A stretch of 46,828 bases of DNA from Myxococcaceae bacterium. Lineage in GTDB: Bacteria; Myxococcota; Myxococcia; Myxococcales; Myxococcaceae. Within the stretch, counting starts at the first letter, position 1. Each line of letters opens with the position of its first letter. The position numbers and the translations under genes were made by a program. This document shows, one piece after another, positions 1 through 12,353 of this stretch. The DNA lies in the NCBI GenBank assembly GCA_016926755.1, contig JAFGNZ010000370.1, positions 1 to 46,828 of the forward strand. Direction: 5' to 3'. Below the pieces are notes generated by a model. The model searched no databases and was not told where the DNA came from. It was given only the letters and a program-made list of their open reading frames with translations.

Positions 1-1514
<1,514 letters not shown>

Positions 1515-1542
1515 CCGCTCCTCGTGCCCGTGTCCCGGGGCA

Positions 1543-1568
1543 GGACACCTCGAGCCTCCCGGGTGTCC
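1543..1568. promoter_or_regulatory. Inverted repeat in divergent promoter region
   Basis: GGACACC (1543-1549) and GGTGTCC (1562-1568) form a perfect 7-bp inverted repeat with a 12-bp spacer. It lies between the sigma-54 activator start (1514) and the CDF transporter start (1633). The position fits an operator or a leader hairpin for the activator mRNA. No known binding consensus was recognised. Confidence 0.3.
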
Positions 1569-1579
1569 GATTTTCAGCC

Positions 1580-1598
1580 GATTCTGATTCTCATATCC
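1580..1598 (+). promoter_or_regulatory. Possible Fur/Zur-like metal-regulator box
   Basis: GATTCTGATTCTCATATCC keeps the GATnnTGATnnTCAT spacing of the classical Fur-family 19-bp box, with mismatches mostly at the variable A/T positions. It lies 35-53 bp upstream of the GTG start of the metal-efflux gene, where a metalloregulator could bind. Similarity is partial and the local GATTCT direct repeat could be chance. Confidence 0.25.
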
Positions 1599-1632
1599 TG
1601 AGCGAGGCGCGCTGTCCGCAGGGTTCTCTCTC

Positions 1633-2652
1633 GTGACTACATCGGCGCATACCCACGGCGGCTCGAGGCAGGCACACAGTGGAGGAGACAGCCACGGCCA
1701 CGCTCACCACGACCATGGTGATCATGGGCATGGGCACGGGCATGGGCACGGTCCGCCTCGTCGGCGTCCGTCCAGCCTGGCGGACGAGCGGCGCAAGGAT
1801 CGCAACCGGCTGGTGTTCGCGCTGATCCTCACGGCCACCATCGCGCTGGCCGAGGCCGTGGGCGGCTTCCTCACCCACTCGCTGGCGTTGATGTCCGACG
1901 CCGGCCACATGCTGACGGACGTGTCCGCGCTGGGGCTGAGCCTGCTGGCGCTGTGGTTCTCGGGCAAGCCGGCCAACCTCAAGAAGACGTACGGGTACTA
2001 CCGGATGGAGATCCTCAGCGCGCTGCTCAACGGCGTGCTGCTGCTGGGCATCACGGGGGTGATCCTGGTGGAGGCCTGGGAGCGCCTCCGCTCGCCGGCG
2101 CCGGTGCAGCTGGGGCCCATGGCGGTGGTGGCGCTGGTGGGCCTGCTGGCGAACCTCGGGGCGCTGGCCTTCCTGCACCGCACGCACTCGCTCAACGTGC
2201 GCGGGGCGTTCCTGCACGTGCTGGGGGACACGCTGTCCAGCGTGGGGGTGCTGCTGGGCGCGGGGATCATGGCGGTGACGGGCTGGTTCGTCGTGGACTC
2301 GGTCATCTCCCTGCTCATCTCGGTGGTGATCGTCGTGGGCGCCATCCGGCTGGTGCGGGACGCGGTGGACGTGCTGCTGGAGGCGGTGCCCGCCCACGTG
2401 GATCTGGAGGCGGTGAGGGGGCTGCTGCTGCGGGTGCCCGGCGTGAGCGCGGTGCACGATCTGCACGTGTGGACCATCTCCAGCGGGCTGTACGCGCTCT
2501 CGGTGCACCTGGTGGTGGTCAACGCCATGGCCTGCAACAACGACGAGATCCTCTCGGCGGTGAAGCACGAGCTGTTCGACCGGTTCGGGATCGATCACAC
2601 CACCATCCAGATCGAGAGCGAGACGTACGCCCACCTGGGCGAGGTGCACTGA
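1633..2652 (+). CDS. Cation diffusion facilitator (CDF) family metal efflux transporter
   Basis: An inner-membrane metal/proton antiporter that exports Zn2+ or a similar divalent cation (CzcD/ZitB type), 339 aa with a GTG start. Residues 1-40 are extremely His-rich (HGHAHHDHGDHGHGHGHGHG region), a cytosolic metal-binding tail typical of Zn-type CDFs. Transmembrane helices follow from about residue 58. The paired transport-site motifs are present: H92xxxD96 in helix II (DAGHMLTD) and H195xxxD199 in helix V (HVLGD). The C-terminal 90 residues form the cytosolic ferredoxin-like domain (HDLHVWTISSGLYALSVHL). A possible Fur-family box precedes it. H/D at both sites favours zinc over manganese or iron, but substrate is inference. 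Confidence 0.95.
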   Translation: MTTSAHTHGGSRQAHSGGDSHGHAHHDHGDHGHGHGHGHGPPRRRPSSLADERRKDRNRLVFALILTATIALAEAVGGFLTHSLALMSDAGHMLTDVSALGLSLLALWFSGKPANLKKTYGYYRMEILSALLNGVLLLGITGVILVEAWERLRSPAPVQLGPMAVVALVGLLANLGALAFLHRTHSLNVRGAFLHVLGDTLSSVGVLLGAGIMAVTGWFVVDSVISLLISVVIVVGAIRLVRDAVDVLLEAVPAHVDLEAVRGLLLRVPGVSAVHDLHVWTISSGLYALSVHLVVVNAMACNNDEILSAVKHELFDRFGIDHTTIQIESETYAHLGEVH

Positions 2653-2735
2653 GGGGCCCCCTGAGCGCCTGGGAGCGGACGCTCGGTGCGAGTTGTCTTG
2701 CGTGGGCCGGGGAGTCGGAACATCCTCGGCGGTTG

Positions 2736-3779
2736 ATGAGTGTGCTGGACAAGGTGCTGGCGTTGAGGCCGGCGAACGCGGTGGCGCGGCTGGGGGCGGC
2801 TTCCCGGCTGCCGTTGCTCAGCCCGAGCGATCTGCTGCGCGCGCTGGAGGGCTCCCCCGCGGCACTGCCGTGCATTCCGGTGCAGGCCAAGGGGGCCATC
2901 CCGGGGCTGCTGACGGCGGCCCGGGCGGAGGACTCGGTGTTGGGGCTGGCGTGCGCGCACCCGCTGGCGGATCGCGGCGGCACGGAGCGCTTCCTGTTCG
3001 CGGTGAGGACGGCCGCCAAGGAGGCCGAGCACGCGCGGCCCCTCTTCCTGCAGGCCGGGCCGGTGAAGGTGTCCAAGCCGAAGCCGGAGGGGCTGGCGCT
3101 GCAGCAGGAGGCGATCTTCCGCCTGGTGGACGACGGGTTCTCCCTGGTGTCGCTGGACGTGTCGAAGCTGGATCCCGCCGGGGCGGTGGAGGTGGTCCGC
3201 GCGCTGTCCGCTCCGCTGCGAGAGCGGGAGCTGCCCCTGGAGCTGACCCTGCCGGCGCCCACCCGGGAGGGGGCGAGCCCGACGGACACGGCGCGGCCGC
3301 TGCTGGAGGGCCTGCGCAAGGGCGCCGTCCCGGTGCGCTTCCTGCGGGTACCGGCGGCGGCGTTCGGCGAAGAGGAGCTGGACGTGGGGATGCTGCACCT
3401 GCTGGTGGAGCTGGCCACCGAGTACGGCGTGAGCGTGACGGTGGCGGAGGTGCCGGAGCGGGCCATGCGCTCGCTGCCCACGCTGGTGGCGGCCGGGGTC
3501 CGCAAGGTGGACTGCGCGGCGCCCTTCGAGCGGCTGGGGCTGGCGGCCTTTCCCGCGGAGGCGCGGGCCGTGGTGACGCAGAAGGCGGAGGCCACGGGGC
3601 TGCGCCCGGGCGAGCTGCTGGGGCTGCTCGAGGAGCAGTTCCCGGCCCTGGAGCCCTCCGCGCGCGAGCGGCTGGAGGCGCTGTCCTTCACCGAGGCCAC
3701 GGAGATGATCGCCCTGCTGGGGGCGTCGCGGTCGGGCTGGCGCTCCATGGTGTGGCTGGCCGAGCACCAGGGCGACTGA
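2736..3779 (+). CDS. Uncharacterised protein, TIM-barrel / class II aldolase-like
   Basis: A 347-aa soluble protein with no signal peptide or membrane segment. The ATG at 2736 was chosen because the open frame further upstream overlaps the CDF gene antiphase. Alternating hydrophobic strands and helices (IPVQAKGAIPGLLTAA, FLFAVRTAAKEAEHARPLF, FRLVDDGFSLVSLDVSKLD) recall an (alpha/beta)8 barrel. They are loosely like class II fructose/tagatose-bisphosphate aldolases, which have 'GF.sV..D.S' after a similar helix. I see no convincing zinc-ligand histidine set, so catalysis is doubtful. The stop lies 4 bp before rsmD, implying co-transcription. The family assignment is a weak impression; treat as hypothetical. 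Confidence 0.85.
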   Translation: MSVLDKVLALRPANAVARLGAASRLPLLSPSDLLRALEGSPAALPCIPVQAKGAIPGLLTAARAEDSVLGLACAHPLADRGGTERFLFAVRTAAKEAEHARPLFLQAGPVKVSKPKPEGLALQQEAIFRLVDDGFSLVSLDVSKLDPAGAVEVVRALSAPLRERELPLELTLPAPTREGASPTDTARPLLEGLRKGAVPVRFLRVPAAAFGEEELDVGMLHLLVELATEYGVSVTVAEVPERAMRSLPTLVAAGVRKVDCAAPFERLGLAAFPAEARAVVTQKAEATGLRPGELLGLLEEQFPALEPSARERLEALSFTEATEMIALLGASRSGWRSMVWLAEHQGD

Positions 3780-3783
3780 GCGC

Positions 3784-4341
3784 ATGCGGATCGTCGCCGG
3801 CAGCGCGAAGGGGCGCCCCCTCCAGGGGCCGAAGTCGACGTCTCGGCACATCCGCCCCACGGCGGATCGCGTCCGGGAGACGCTCTTCAACGTGCTCGGC
3901 CAGTGGCTGGACGGGCAGGCGGTGCTGGATCTCTACGCGGGCACGGGGGCGCTGGCGCTGGAGGCCCTCTCGCGCGGGGCGGGCCGGGCCGTGCTGGTGG
4001 ACTCGGACCGCGAGGCGCTGGCCCTGTGTCGGCAGAACACGGAGGCCCTGGGCTTCGCCGCCCAGGTGGAGATCCTCGCCCAGCCGGTGGCCCGGGCGGT
4101 GGAGGCGCTGGGCCGGCGGGGGGAGCGCTTCGAGCTGATCTTCGCGGACCCGCCCTACGCGGCCCGGGGGGTGGAGGCGGTGCTGGAGCAGGTGGGGCGG
4201 GCGGGGTTGCTGGCGTCTGGCGGGGTGCTCATCGTCGAGCACGACAAGCGCGAGCCGGCCCCCGAGTCCCATGAGGGGTTTGCCCGGGAGGACCAGCGCC
4301 GGTTTGGCGACACGCTGGTGAGCTTCTACCGCATTCCTTGA
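3784..4341 (+). CDS. rsmD: 16S rRNA (guanine(966)-N(2))-methyltransferase RsmD
   Basis: Transfers a methyl group from S-adenosylmethionine to N2 of G966 of 16S rRNA in the assembled small subunit. The protein is 185 aa, normal for the family. The N-terminal MRIVAGSAKGRPL and RPTADRVRETLFNVL (24-38) are diagnostic. The SAM-binding loop is LDLYAGTGALALEAL (48-62) and the N-methylase catalytic motif DPPY is at 122-125. It starts 4 bp after the preceding gene, suggesting translational coupling. coaD follows 33 bp downstream, the common bacterial rsmD-coaD pairing. Confidence 0.96.
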   Translation: MRIVAGSAKGRPLQGPKSTSRHIRPTADRVRETLFNVLGQWLDGQAVLDLYAGTGALALEALSRGAGRAVLVDSDREALALCRQNTEALGFAAQVEILAQPVARAVEALGRRGERFELIFADPPYAARGVEAVLEQVGRAGLLASGGVLIVEHDKREPAPESHEGFAREDQRRFGDTLVSFYRIP

Positions 4342-4374
4342 CCGACCCCAGGGGTCGTCCGAGACTCCGGGACC

Positions 4375-4857
4375 ATGCCGGTGGCCATCTATCCAGGTTC
4401 CTTCGATCCGCTCACCAACGGGCACCTCAGCCTCATCCAGCGCGGCCTTCAGATGTTCGATCGGCTGATCGTCGCCATCGCGGTGAACCCCAAGAAGACG
4501 CCGCTCTTCACGCTGGAGGAGCGGCGAGAGCTCATCCGGGAGGCCTGCCCGGAGGAGCGGGTGGAGGTGGACGCCTTCCAGGGGCTGCTGGTGGACTACG
4601 CGAAGCAGCGGCGGGTGAACGTGCTGCTGCGCGGGCTGCGCGCCGTGTCGGACTTCGAGTACGAGTTCCAGCTGGCCAACATGAACCGCAAGCTGGCGCC
4701 AGGCATCGAGACCGTCTTCATGATGACGGGCGAGGACTACTTCTACATCTCCTCGCAGCTCGTCCGGGAGGTCGCCTCCTTGGGGGGCGATGTCGCAGGC
4801 CTGGTACCGGACAATGTGCTGGCGAAGCTCCAGGCGAAGTTCGCGCGCAAGCCCTGA
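4375..4857 (+). CDS. coaD: Phosphopantetheine adenylyltransferase CoaD
   Basis: Catalyses the penultimate step of coenzyme A synthesis: 4'-phosphopantetheine plus ATP gives dephospho-CoA plus pyrophosphate, in the cytosol. It is 160 aa, exactly family length. The nucleotidyltransferase motif [10 protein letters not shown] (8-17) includes the T/HxGH signature, and [20 protein letters not shown] and the ISSQLVREV segment near the C-terminus match CoaD. It lies directly downstream of rsmD and probably shares its transcript. Confidence 0.97.
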   Translation: MPVAIYPGSFDPLTNGHLSLIQRGLQMFDRLIVAIAVNPKKTPLFTLEERRELIREACPEERVEVDAFQGLLVDYAKQRRVNVLLRGLRAVSDFEYEFQLANMNRKLAPGIETVFMMTGEDYFYISSQLVREVASLGGDVAGLVPDNVLAKLQAKFARKP

Positions 4858-4907
4858 GGCCTTCACGGGCCTTGTTTGCCGCACCGTGTCGCGGTAGCAA
4901 ACGGGGC

Positions 4908-6098
4908 ATGCAACTCGCACAGCGGCTCAAGGCCATCAAACCGTCTCCCACGCTCGCGCTGAACGCTCGCGCCAAGGCGCTGGCGTCCCAAGGAGTCGAT
5001 GTCGCGGGGTTCGTGGCGGGCGAACCGGACTTCGACACGCCCGAGTTCATCAAGCAGGCGGCCATCGACGCCCTGCGCGCGGGCTTCACGAAGTACACGC
5101 CGACGGCGGGCATCATCGAGCTGCGCGAGGCCATCTGCGCCAAGCTCCAGAAGGACAACCAGCTCACCTACGCGCCGGATCAGGTGCTGGTGTCCACGGG
5201 GGCCAAGCACTCGCTCTACAACATCTTCCAGGCCCTGCTGAACGAGGGGGATGAGGTCATCATCCTCGCGCCGTACTGGGTGAGCTACCCGGACATGGTG
5301 ATGCTGGCGGGCGGCAAGCCGGTGTTCGTGGAGACGCGCGAGGAGAACGGCTTCGCGCCGGAGCCGGAGGCCATCCGCCGCGCGCTCACGCCGCGCACCA
5401 AGGCCCTGGTGCTCAACAGCCCCAGCAACCCCAGCGGGGCGGTCTTCTCGCGCGAGGCGCTGGAGGGGATCGCCTCGGCGGTGCGGGGGCATGACTGCCT
5501 GATCATCAGCGACGACATCTACGAGAAGCTCCTCTTCGAGGGGCAGTTCGCGAACATCGGCAACGTGGCGCCGGAGCTGGTGCCTCGGCTGGTGGTGGTG
5601 AACGGGATGAGCAAGGCGTACTCGATGACGGGCTGGCGCCTGGGGTACGCGGCGGGGCCGAAGGCGCTCATCGCGGGCATGCAGATGATCCAGGATCAGT
5701 CCACCTCGAACGCCTCGTCCATCGGGCAGAAGGCGGCGCTGGCGGCGCTGAAGGGGCCGCCGGACGCGGTGACGGCCATGGTGGAGGAGTTCCGGGTGCG
5801 CCGGGAGCTGATCGTCTCGGGGCTCAACGCGCTGGACGGGGTGAGCTGCCGCAAGCCGGAGGGCGCGTTCTACGTGTTCCCCAACGTGAAGGGGGTGCTG
5901 GGGCGCACGTACAAGGGAGCGCCGGTGGGCACCTCGACGCGGCTGTCGGAGATCCTGCTGGATGACTTCCGGGTGGCGGTGATGCCGGGGGCGCCGTTCG
6001 GCGCGGAGGGCTACCTGCGGATGAGCTTCGCCACCTCGCGCGAGGTGATCCAGAAGGGCCTGGCGCGGCTGCGCGACTTCGTCGCCGCGCTGAGCTGA
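4908..6098 (+). CDS. Class I/II pyridoxal-phosphate aminotransferase (aspartate aminotransferase family)
   Basis: Transfers amino groups between aspartate (possibly also prephenate or aromatic keto acids) and 2-oxoglutarate. The protein is 396 aa. The start at 4908 gives the family N-terminus MQLAQRLKAIKPSPTLALNA. Visible motifs are GEPDFDTPEFI (substrate region), NSPSNPSG, DDIYEKLLF and the PLP Schiff-base lysine K236 in NGMSKAYSMTGWRLGY. A C-terminal arginine in RMSFA would bind the substrate carboxylate. The sequence is the short prokaryotic (Ib) subgroup that includes Thermus-type AspC and aspartate/prephenate aminotransferases. Exact specificity cannot be read from sequence alone. Confidence 0.94.
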   Translation: MQLAQRLKAIKPSPTLALNARAKALASQGVDVAGFVAGEPDFDTPEFIKQAAIDALRAGFTKYTPTAGIIELREAICAKLQKDNQLTYAPDQVLVSTGAKHSLYNIFQALLNEGDEVIILAPYWVSYPDMVMLAGGKPVFVETREENGFAPEPEAIRRALTPRTKALVLNSPSNPSGAVFSREALEGIASAVRGHDCLIISDDIYEKLLFEGQFANIGNVAPELVPRLVVVNGMSKAYSMTGWRLGYAAGPKALIAGMQMIQDQSTSNASSIGQKAALAALKGPPDAVTAMVEEFRVRRELIVSGLNALDGVSCRKPEGAFYVFPNVKGVLGRTYKGAPVGTSTRLSEILLDDFRVAVMPGAPFGAEGYLRMSFATSREVIQKGLARLRDFVAALS

Positions 6099-6156
6099 GG
6101 TTGCCCAATCGCCAGGGTTGTGTGTCTGTTGATCACCCTGGTAGGTTGGGTGGGCC

Positions 6157-7074
6157 ATGCGAAATCTGCTGCCTTGCCGGTCTGTCCTGCTTCTTGCGCT
6201 CATGGCTTCCGCTGCGGTTGCCGAAGACCGAGAGCCCCGCGTTCGGAATCTCTACCTCTCGGAGGATCCGCGCGACGTGACTCCTCGGATCCATGTCGGA
6301 GATCGCATCGCCACCGTCCTCCGTTTCGAGCAGGACGTCGATCCGGAGCGGACGAAGTTGCTCGGCTGGGAAGGGTGGTTCGAGCCCGTACTGGCGGGCG
6401 GCAGGTCAGTGGTCGTGGTGCCGCGCCAGAAGATCCCACCCGAGGACAGCTTCCTGCTGCTGGTGGCACTCGCGGACAGGACAGAACTCCCGTTCATCGT
6501 GACTGCGCGGGAGCGTGAGCGAGTTGATCAGCAGGTGAACGTGTTTCCCGACCGTGAGTCTTCGGATGCGGTGCGCTCGCGCCTCTCCGATGCTCACTTG
6601 AGAGAGCGGGTGCTCCGAGAGGAGAACGAGCGCTACCGCAAGGAAGAGACCTCGGTTGATCACGCTCTCGCCCAACTCCTGGCCAACGGCGACCTCAAAT
6701 TCACCCCGTTCACGCCCGATCGGAAGTGGGTGCTCGAGTGCGAAGGGGCAGAGGTGAGCGTTCAAGTTTTGACGAGCAAGATCGTGCCGAAGGCGGCGGT
6801 CCTGTTCACCGTTACGAACGAGAGCCTGTCGGAGCCTTGGAAGCTCAGGGAGGCCCGCTTGTCGACCGTGGCCACCTTGGAGGCACGACCGTTTGCTCTA
6901 CGAATGGAGAGGCCTGAAATCGCCCCGGGAGCATCCGGGCGCATTGCGGTCGTTGCAGATCTGAGTGCCTTCGAGTCACAGAAAGGGCCTGAGCAGCTCG
7001 TCCTGGAACTGTTCCGATCTGATGGAATGCAGCAGGTTCAAGTCGTTCTGGCACACCAGATCTCACGCCAGTAG
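6157..7074 (+). CDS. DUF2381 family protein (myxobacterial paralogous family)
   Basis: A 305-aa exported protein with signal peptide MRNLLPCRSVLLLALMASAAVAE. After cleavage it has the DUF2381 pattern: a short N-terminal beta-rich region (VRNLYLSEDPRDVTPRIHVGDRIATVLRF), a highly charged probable coiled segment (LRERVLREENERYRKEE) and a C-terminal beta-rich domain (PKAAVLFTVTNESLSEPW). The family is an expanded myxobacterial paralogue set, often beside protein kinase genes; no function is established. The following lipoprotein starts 11 bp downstream, so the two probably form an operon. Codon use is slightly less G/C-biased than the flanking housekeeping genes. Confidence 0.88.
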   Translation: MRNLLPCRSVLLLALMASAAVAEDREPRVRNLYLSEDPRDVTPRIHVGDRIATVLRFEQDVDPERTKLLGWEGWFEPVLAGGRSVVVVPRQKIPPEDSFLLLVALADRTELPFIVTARERERVDQQVNVFPDRESSDAVRSRLSDAHLRERVLREENERYRKEETSVDHALAQLLANGDLKFTPFTPDRKWVLECEGAEVSVQVLTSKIVPKAAVLFTVTNESLSEPWKLREARLSTVATLEARPFALRMERPEIAPGASGRIAVVADLSAFESQKGPEQLVLELFRSDGMQQVQVVLAHQISRQ

Positions 7075-7085
7075 ATCCGCCGACC

Positions 7086-7580
7086 ATGACCGCGATCCCC
7101 AAACTGCTCGTCTGCTCGACTGTTCTGCTTTCCGCGCTGCTGGGGTGCTCGACCACTCGCGGTGATGTCCCCCTTCGCTCGGACGGGAGCCCTGGACCGG
7201 AGGAGTGTCCGGGGGAGGCGCTCCAAGCAATGAGGATCCTGGGCCTGCGCGTGGGGAATGAAGCGTTCGTTGAACTCGACATCAATCAGGACGACGTCAG
7301 CCCCATCACGCTCTACGATGGACCCATTGAGAGCAAGCTGAAACAAGAACTCGGGCCGCTCGAACGGACTACGCGCCTCTATGGGCGGGTCTGGACGGGG
7401 GGCCCGCAGGTCGTCATCCGGTATTACGAGGCGCACCCACCGGATCGGGACAAGTTCCCCATCTGCGCGATGGCGCGGCTCTCCAAGGGCCAGCTCAGGA
7501 AGCGTCCGGAGTCCAAGCCGGGAACCGCCATCCTGGACTTCTCGACAGCAGGGGTCGACATCGTTGACTCGTTCCGATGA
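7086..7580 (+). CDS. Hypothetical lipoprotein downstream of DUF2381 gene
   Basis: A 164-aa protein with a lipoprotein signal peptide whose hydrophobic stretch ends in a lipobox, LSALLGC, so it is probably lipid-anchored. The mature region has no recognised domain. It contains VVIRYYEAHPPD and short beta-prone stretches and ends in a valine/aspartate-rich tail. It starts 11 bp after the DUF2381 stop without a clear ribosome-binding site, suggesting translational coupling. A function as partner of the DUF2381 protein is an inference from position only. Confidence 0.85.
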   Translation: MTAIPKLLVCSTVLLSALLGCSTTRGDVPLRSDGSPGPEECPGEALQAMRILGLRVGNEAFVELDINQDDVSPITLYDGPIESKLKQELGPLERTTRLYGRVWTGGPQVVIRYYEAHPPDRDKFPICAMARLSKGQLRKRPESKPGTAILDFSTAGVDIVDSFR

Positions 7581-7621
7581 GTCGTCTCCCTCCTGGACCC
7601 GTCCAACCGTGAGGAGCGAAG

Positions 7622-7825
7622 TCACCACCGGTCATCTGTAAAGAGGCAATCGATGAGCTGGGCATCGCCCATGTGCACGTTGCCGCTGGACGCCTCCTGG
7701 CGCGCCTTCAACAGGCGTTGATATTGCTCCGAGCTGCCGTAGCCCTCTTCGGTACTACGGATGTTGGAGGGATAGTAGCGGTGCACCACCTCAAGGAGCT
7801 GAGAAGTGGAGAGGTGTGGGGACAA
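7622..7825 (-). pseudogene. Possible remnant of a myxobacterial hypothetical gene (67-aa N-terminal fragment)
   Basis: A 67-codon frame opening with TTG directly after the stop of the Pro/Ala-rich gene. Its first 50 residues ([28 protein letters not shown]) look like a real protein N-terminus and recall longer myxobacterial hypothetical proteins. It ends abruptly at 7622 with a non-hydrophobic tail. Too short for the expected domain, so I read it as a decayed gene. It could instead be a small real gene or a chance frame. Confidence 0.4.
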
Positions 7826-7828
7826 AGA

Positions 7829-8923
7829 TCAGTCCGTGTAGGCGAAGGCCTTCGGAACGGCGTTCTTCGGGGCGCGGAAGAGCAGGATCGCCGCGTGCCC
7901 GGAGAGGTTGCCCACGGCCACGTAGAGATCCGGCTCCCTCAACGCGCCGAGCCCCAGCCGGGCCGGCGGCTTGCCGTACTTCTTCTCCATCTCCGCCATC
8001 GAGAGGACCTCGATGTCATAGAGCGTGACGAGATCCGTGCGCTTCGCCCGGAGCTGCTTCACCCAGGCGGCCACCAGCTCCTCGGGCGTGAGGTATCTCT
8101 TGTCCTCGAGCTGGAATGGATAGAGGAACTCGGTCGCGGCGCGCCGCGCATCCCCCGTGAGGAGGTTCTCGAAGATGCCCCGGGCCTCCTGCTTCACCTG
8201 CTTGCGCCGCGTACCCTCCTCATCGAGCACCGGTGCCCCTGCCTTGGGATCCGCCCCAGGAGCGGGGACATTCACCAGCTGATTGAGGGCAGCGGCAGCA
8301 GCCTCGGGCGTCGGGGCCGGAGGGGGTGGGGCCGCGGGAGCTGCCTGGGCCGCCGCGGGAGCCGCGGGCGGAGCCTTGGGGACTGGAGGCGGAGCGGCGG
8401 GGGCAGGCTTGACCTCGGCGGGAGCAGGAGCCGGAGCGCTGACGGCCGGAGCCGGGGCAACTGGGGCGGGCTTGTTGGCAGCGGCGGGAGTGGCCGGAGC
8501 AGGCTTGTTCTCGGCGGGCGGGGTGGCCGGGGCAGGCCTGGCCTCAGCAGTGGGGGCAGCCGGGGCAGGCTTGTTCTCTGCGGCCGGGACGGGCTGGGCG
8601 GGCTTGTTTTCGGCGGCGGGCGCAGCCGGGGCAGGCTTGTTCTCGGCGGTGGGAGCAGCCGGAGCAGGCTTGTTCTCGACAGCCGGGGCTGCCGGGGCAG
8701 GCTTGCTCTCGGCGGCCGGGGCAGCCGGAGCAGGCTTGCTCTCGGCGGCCGGGGCGTCGGGCGGCGGCTTCGCCTCAGCGGCCGGGGCAGGGGGCGGCGC
8801 CTTGATCTCTGGGGCCGTGGCCGTGGCTGGAGCGGGCGTTGGCGCGGCGGCAGCGGGCTCGGGAGCCTGGGCGAAGGCGGGAGCGGCGAGGGTGAAGACC
8901 AGGGCCAGGGACCAGCGACTCAT
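7829..8923 (-). CDS. Exported Pro/Ala-rich repeat protein with conserved C-terminal domain
   Basis: A 364-aa protein with a signal peptide ([18 protein letters not shown], cleaved near residue 18) and a good GGAGGT ribosome-binding site before the ATG at 8923. Residues 48-157 are about ten tandem copies of an 11-residue unit of the form [11 protein letters not shown], followed by more Pro/Ala-rich sequence to about residue 220. The unit gives an extended, positively charged, wall-spanning-like segment. The last 140 residues are a compact domain ([44 protein letters not shown]) that I do not recognise. A periplasmic or cell-surface spacer protein is likely. It is divergent from carB, with 132 bp between the starts. 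Confidence 0.85.
   Translation of the reverse strand: MSRWSLALVFTLAAPAFAQAPEPAAAAPTPAPATATAPEIKAPPPAPAAEAKPPPDAPAAESKPAPAAPAAESKPAPAAPAVENKPAPAAPTAENKPAPAAPAAENKPAQPVPAAENKPAPAAPTAEARPAPATPPAENKPAPATPAAANKPAPVAPAPAVSAPAPAPAEVKPAPAAPPPVPKAPPAAPAAAQAAPAAPPPPAPTPEAAAAALNQLVNVPAPGADPKAGAPVLDEEGTRRKQVKQEARGIFENLLTGDARRAATEFLYPFQLEDKRYLTPEELVAAWVKQLRAKRTDLVTLYDIEVLSMAEMEKKYGKPPARLGLGALREPDLYVAVGNLSGHAAILLFRAPKNAVPKAFAYTD
8453..8782 (-). repeat. About ten tandem 33-bp repeats encoding an 11-residue Pro/Ala/Lys unit
   Basis: Degenerate 33-bp units lie within the Pro/Ala-rich gene and encode variants of AAE(N/S)KPAPAAP. Adjacent copies are close to identical, so unit number may vary between strains by slippage or recombination. 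Confidence 0.85.
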
Positions 8924-9055
8924 GGGACCTCCAAAGGGCGGGGGTGTTCTACCAGAGCCCCGGCCCGATGGCCTGGGTCCCTCCTTGAGCAGGCGACGAG
9001 GCGGGTTCACTCCCCGCGTGCATGTGGGGGGCGAGGTTGCTATGGGGGCCTCCCG

Positions 9056-12295
<3,240 letters not shown>

Positions 12296-12305
12296 GGTGC
12301 ACACA

Positions 12306-12337
12306 GAGAGACGGGAGCGTCGCCGCTCCCGCCTCTC
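12306..12337. terminator. Stem-loop between convergent carB and protease genes
   Basis: Arms 12306-12319 and 12324-12337 pair over 14 positions with one mismatch around a TCGC loop. There is no U-tract on either strand. The position between convergent stops suits a bidirectional transcription-blocking hairpin. Confidence 0.6.
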
Positions 12338-12353
12338 ACGGCTTGCGCTCGCC

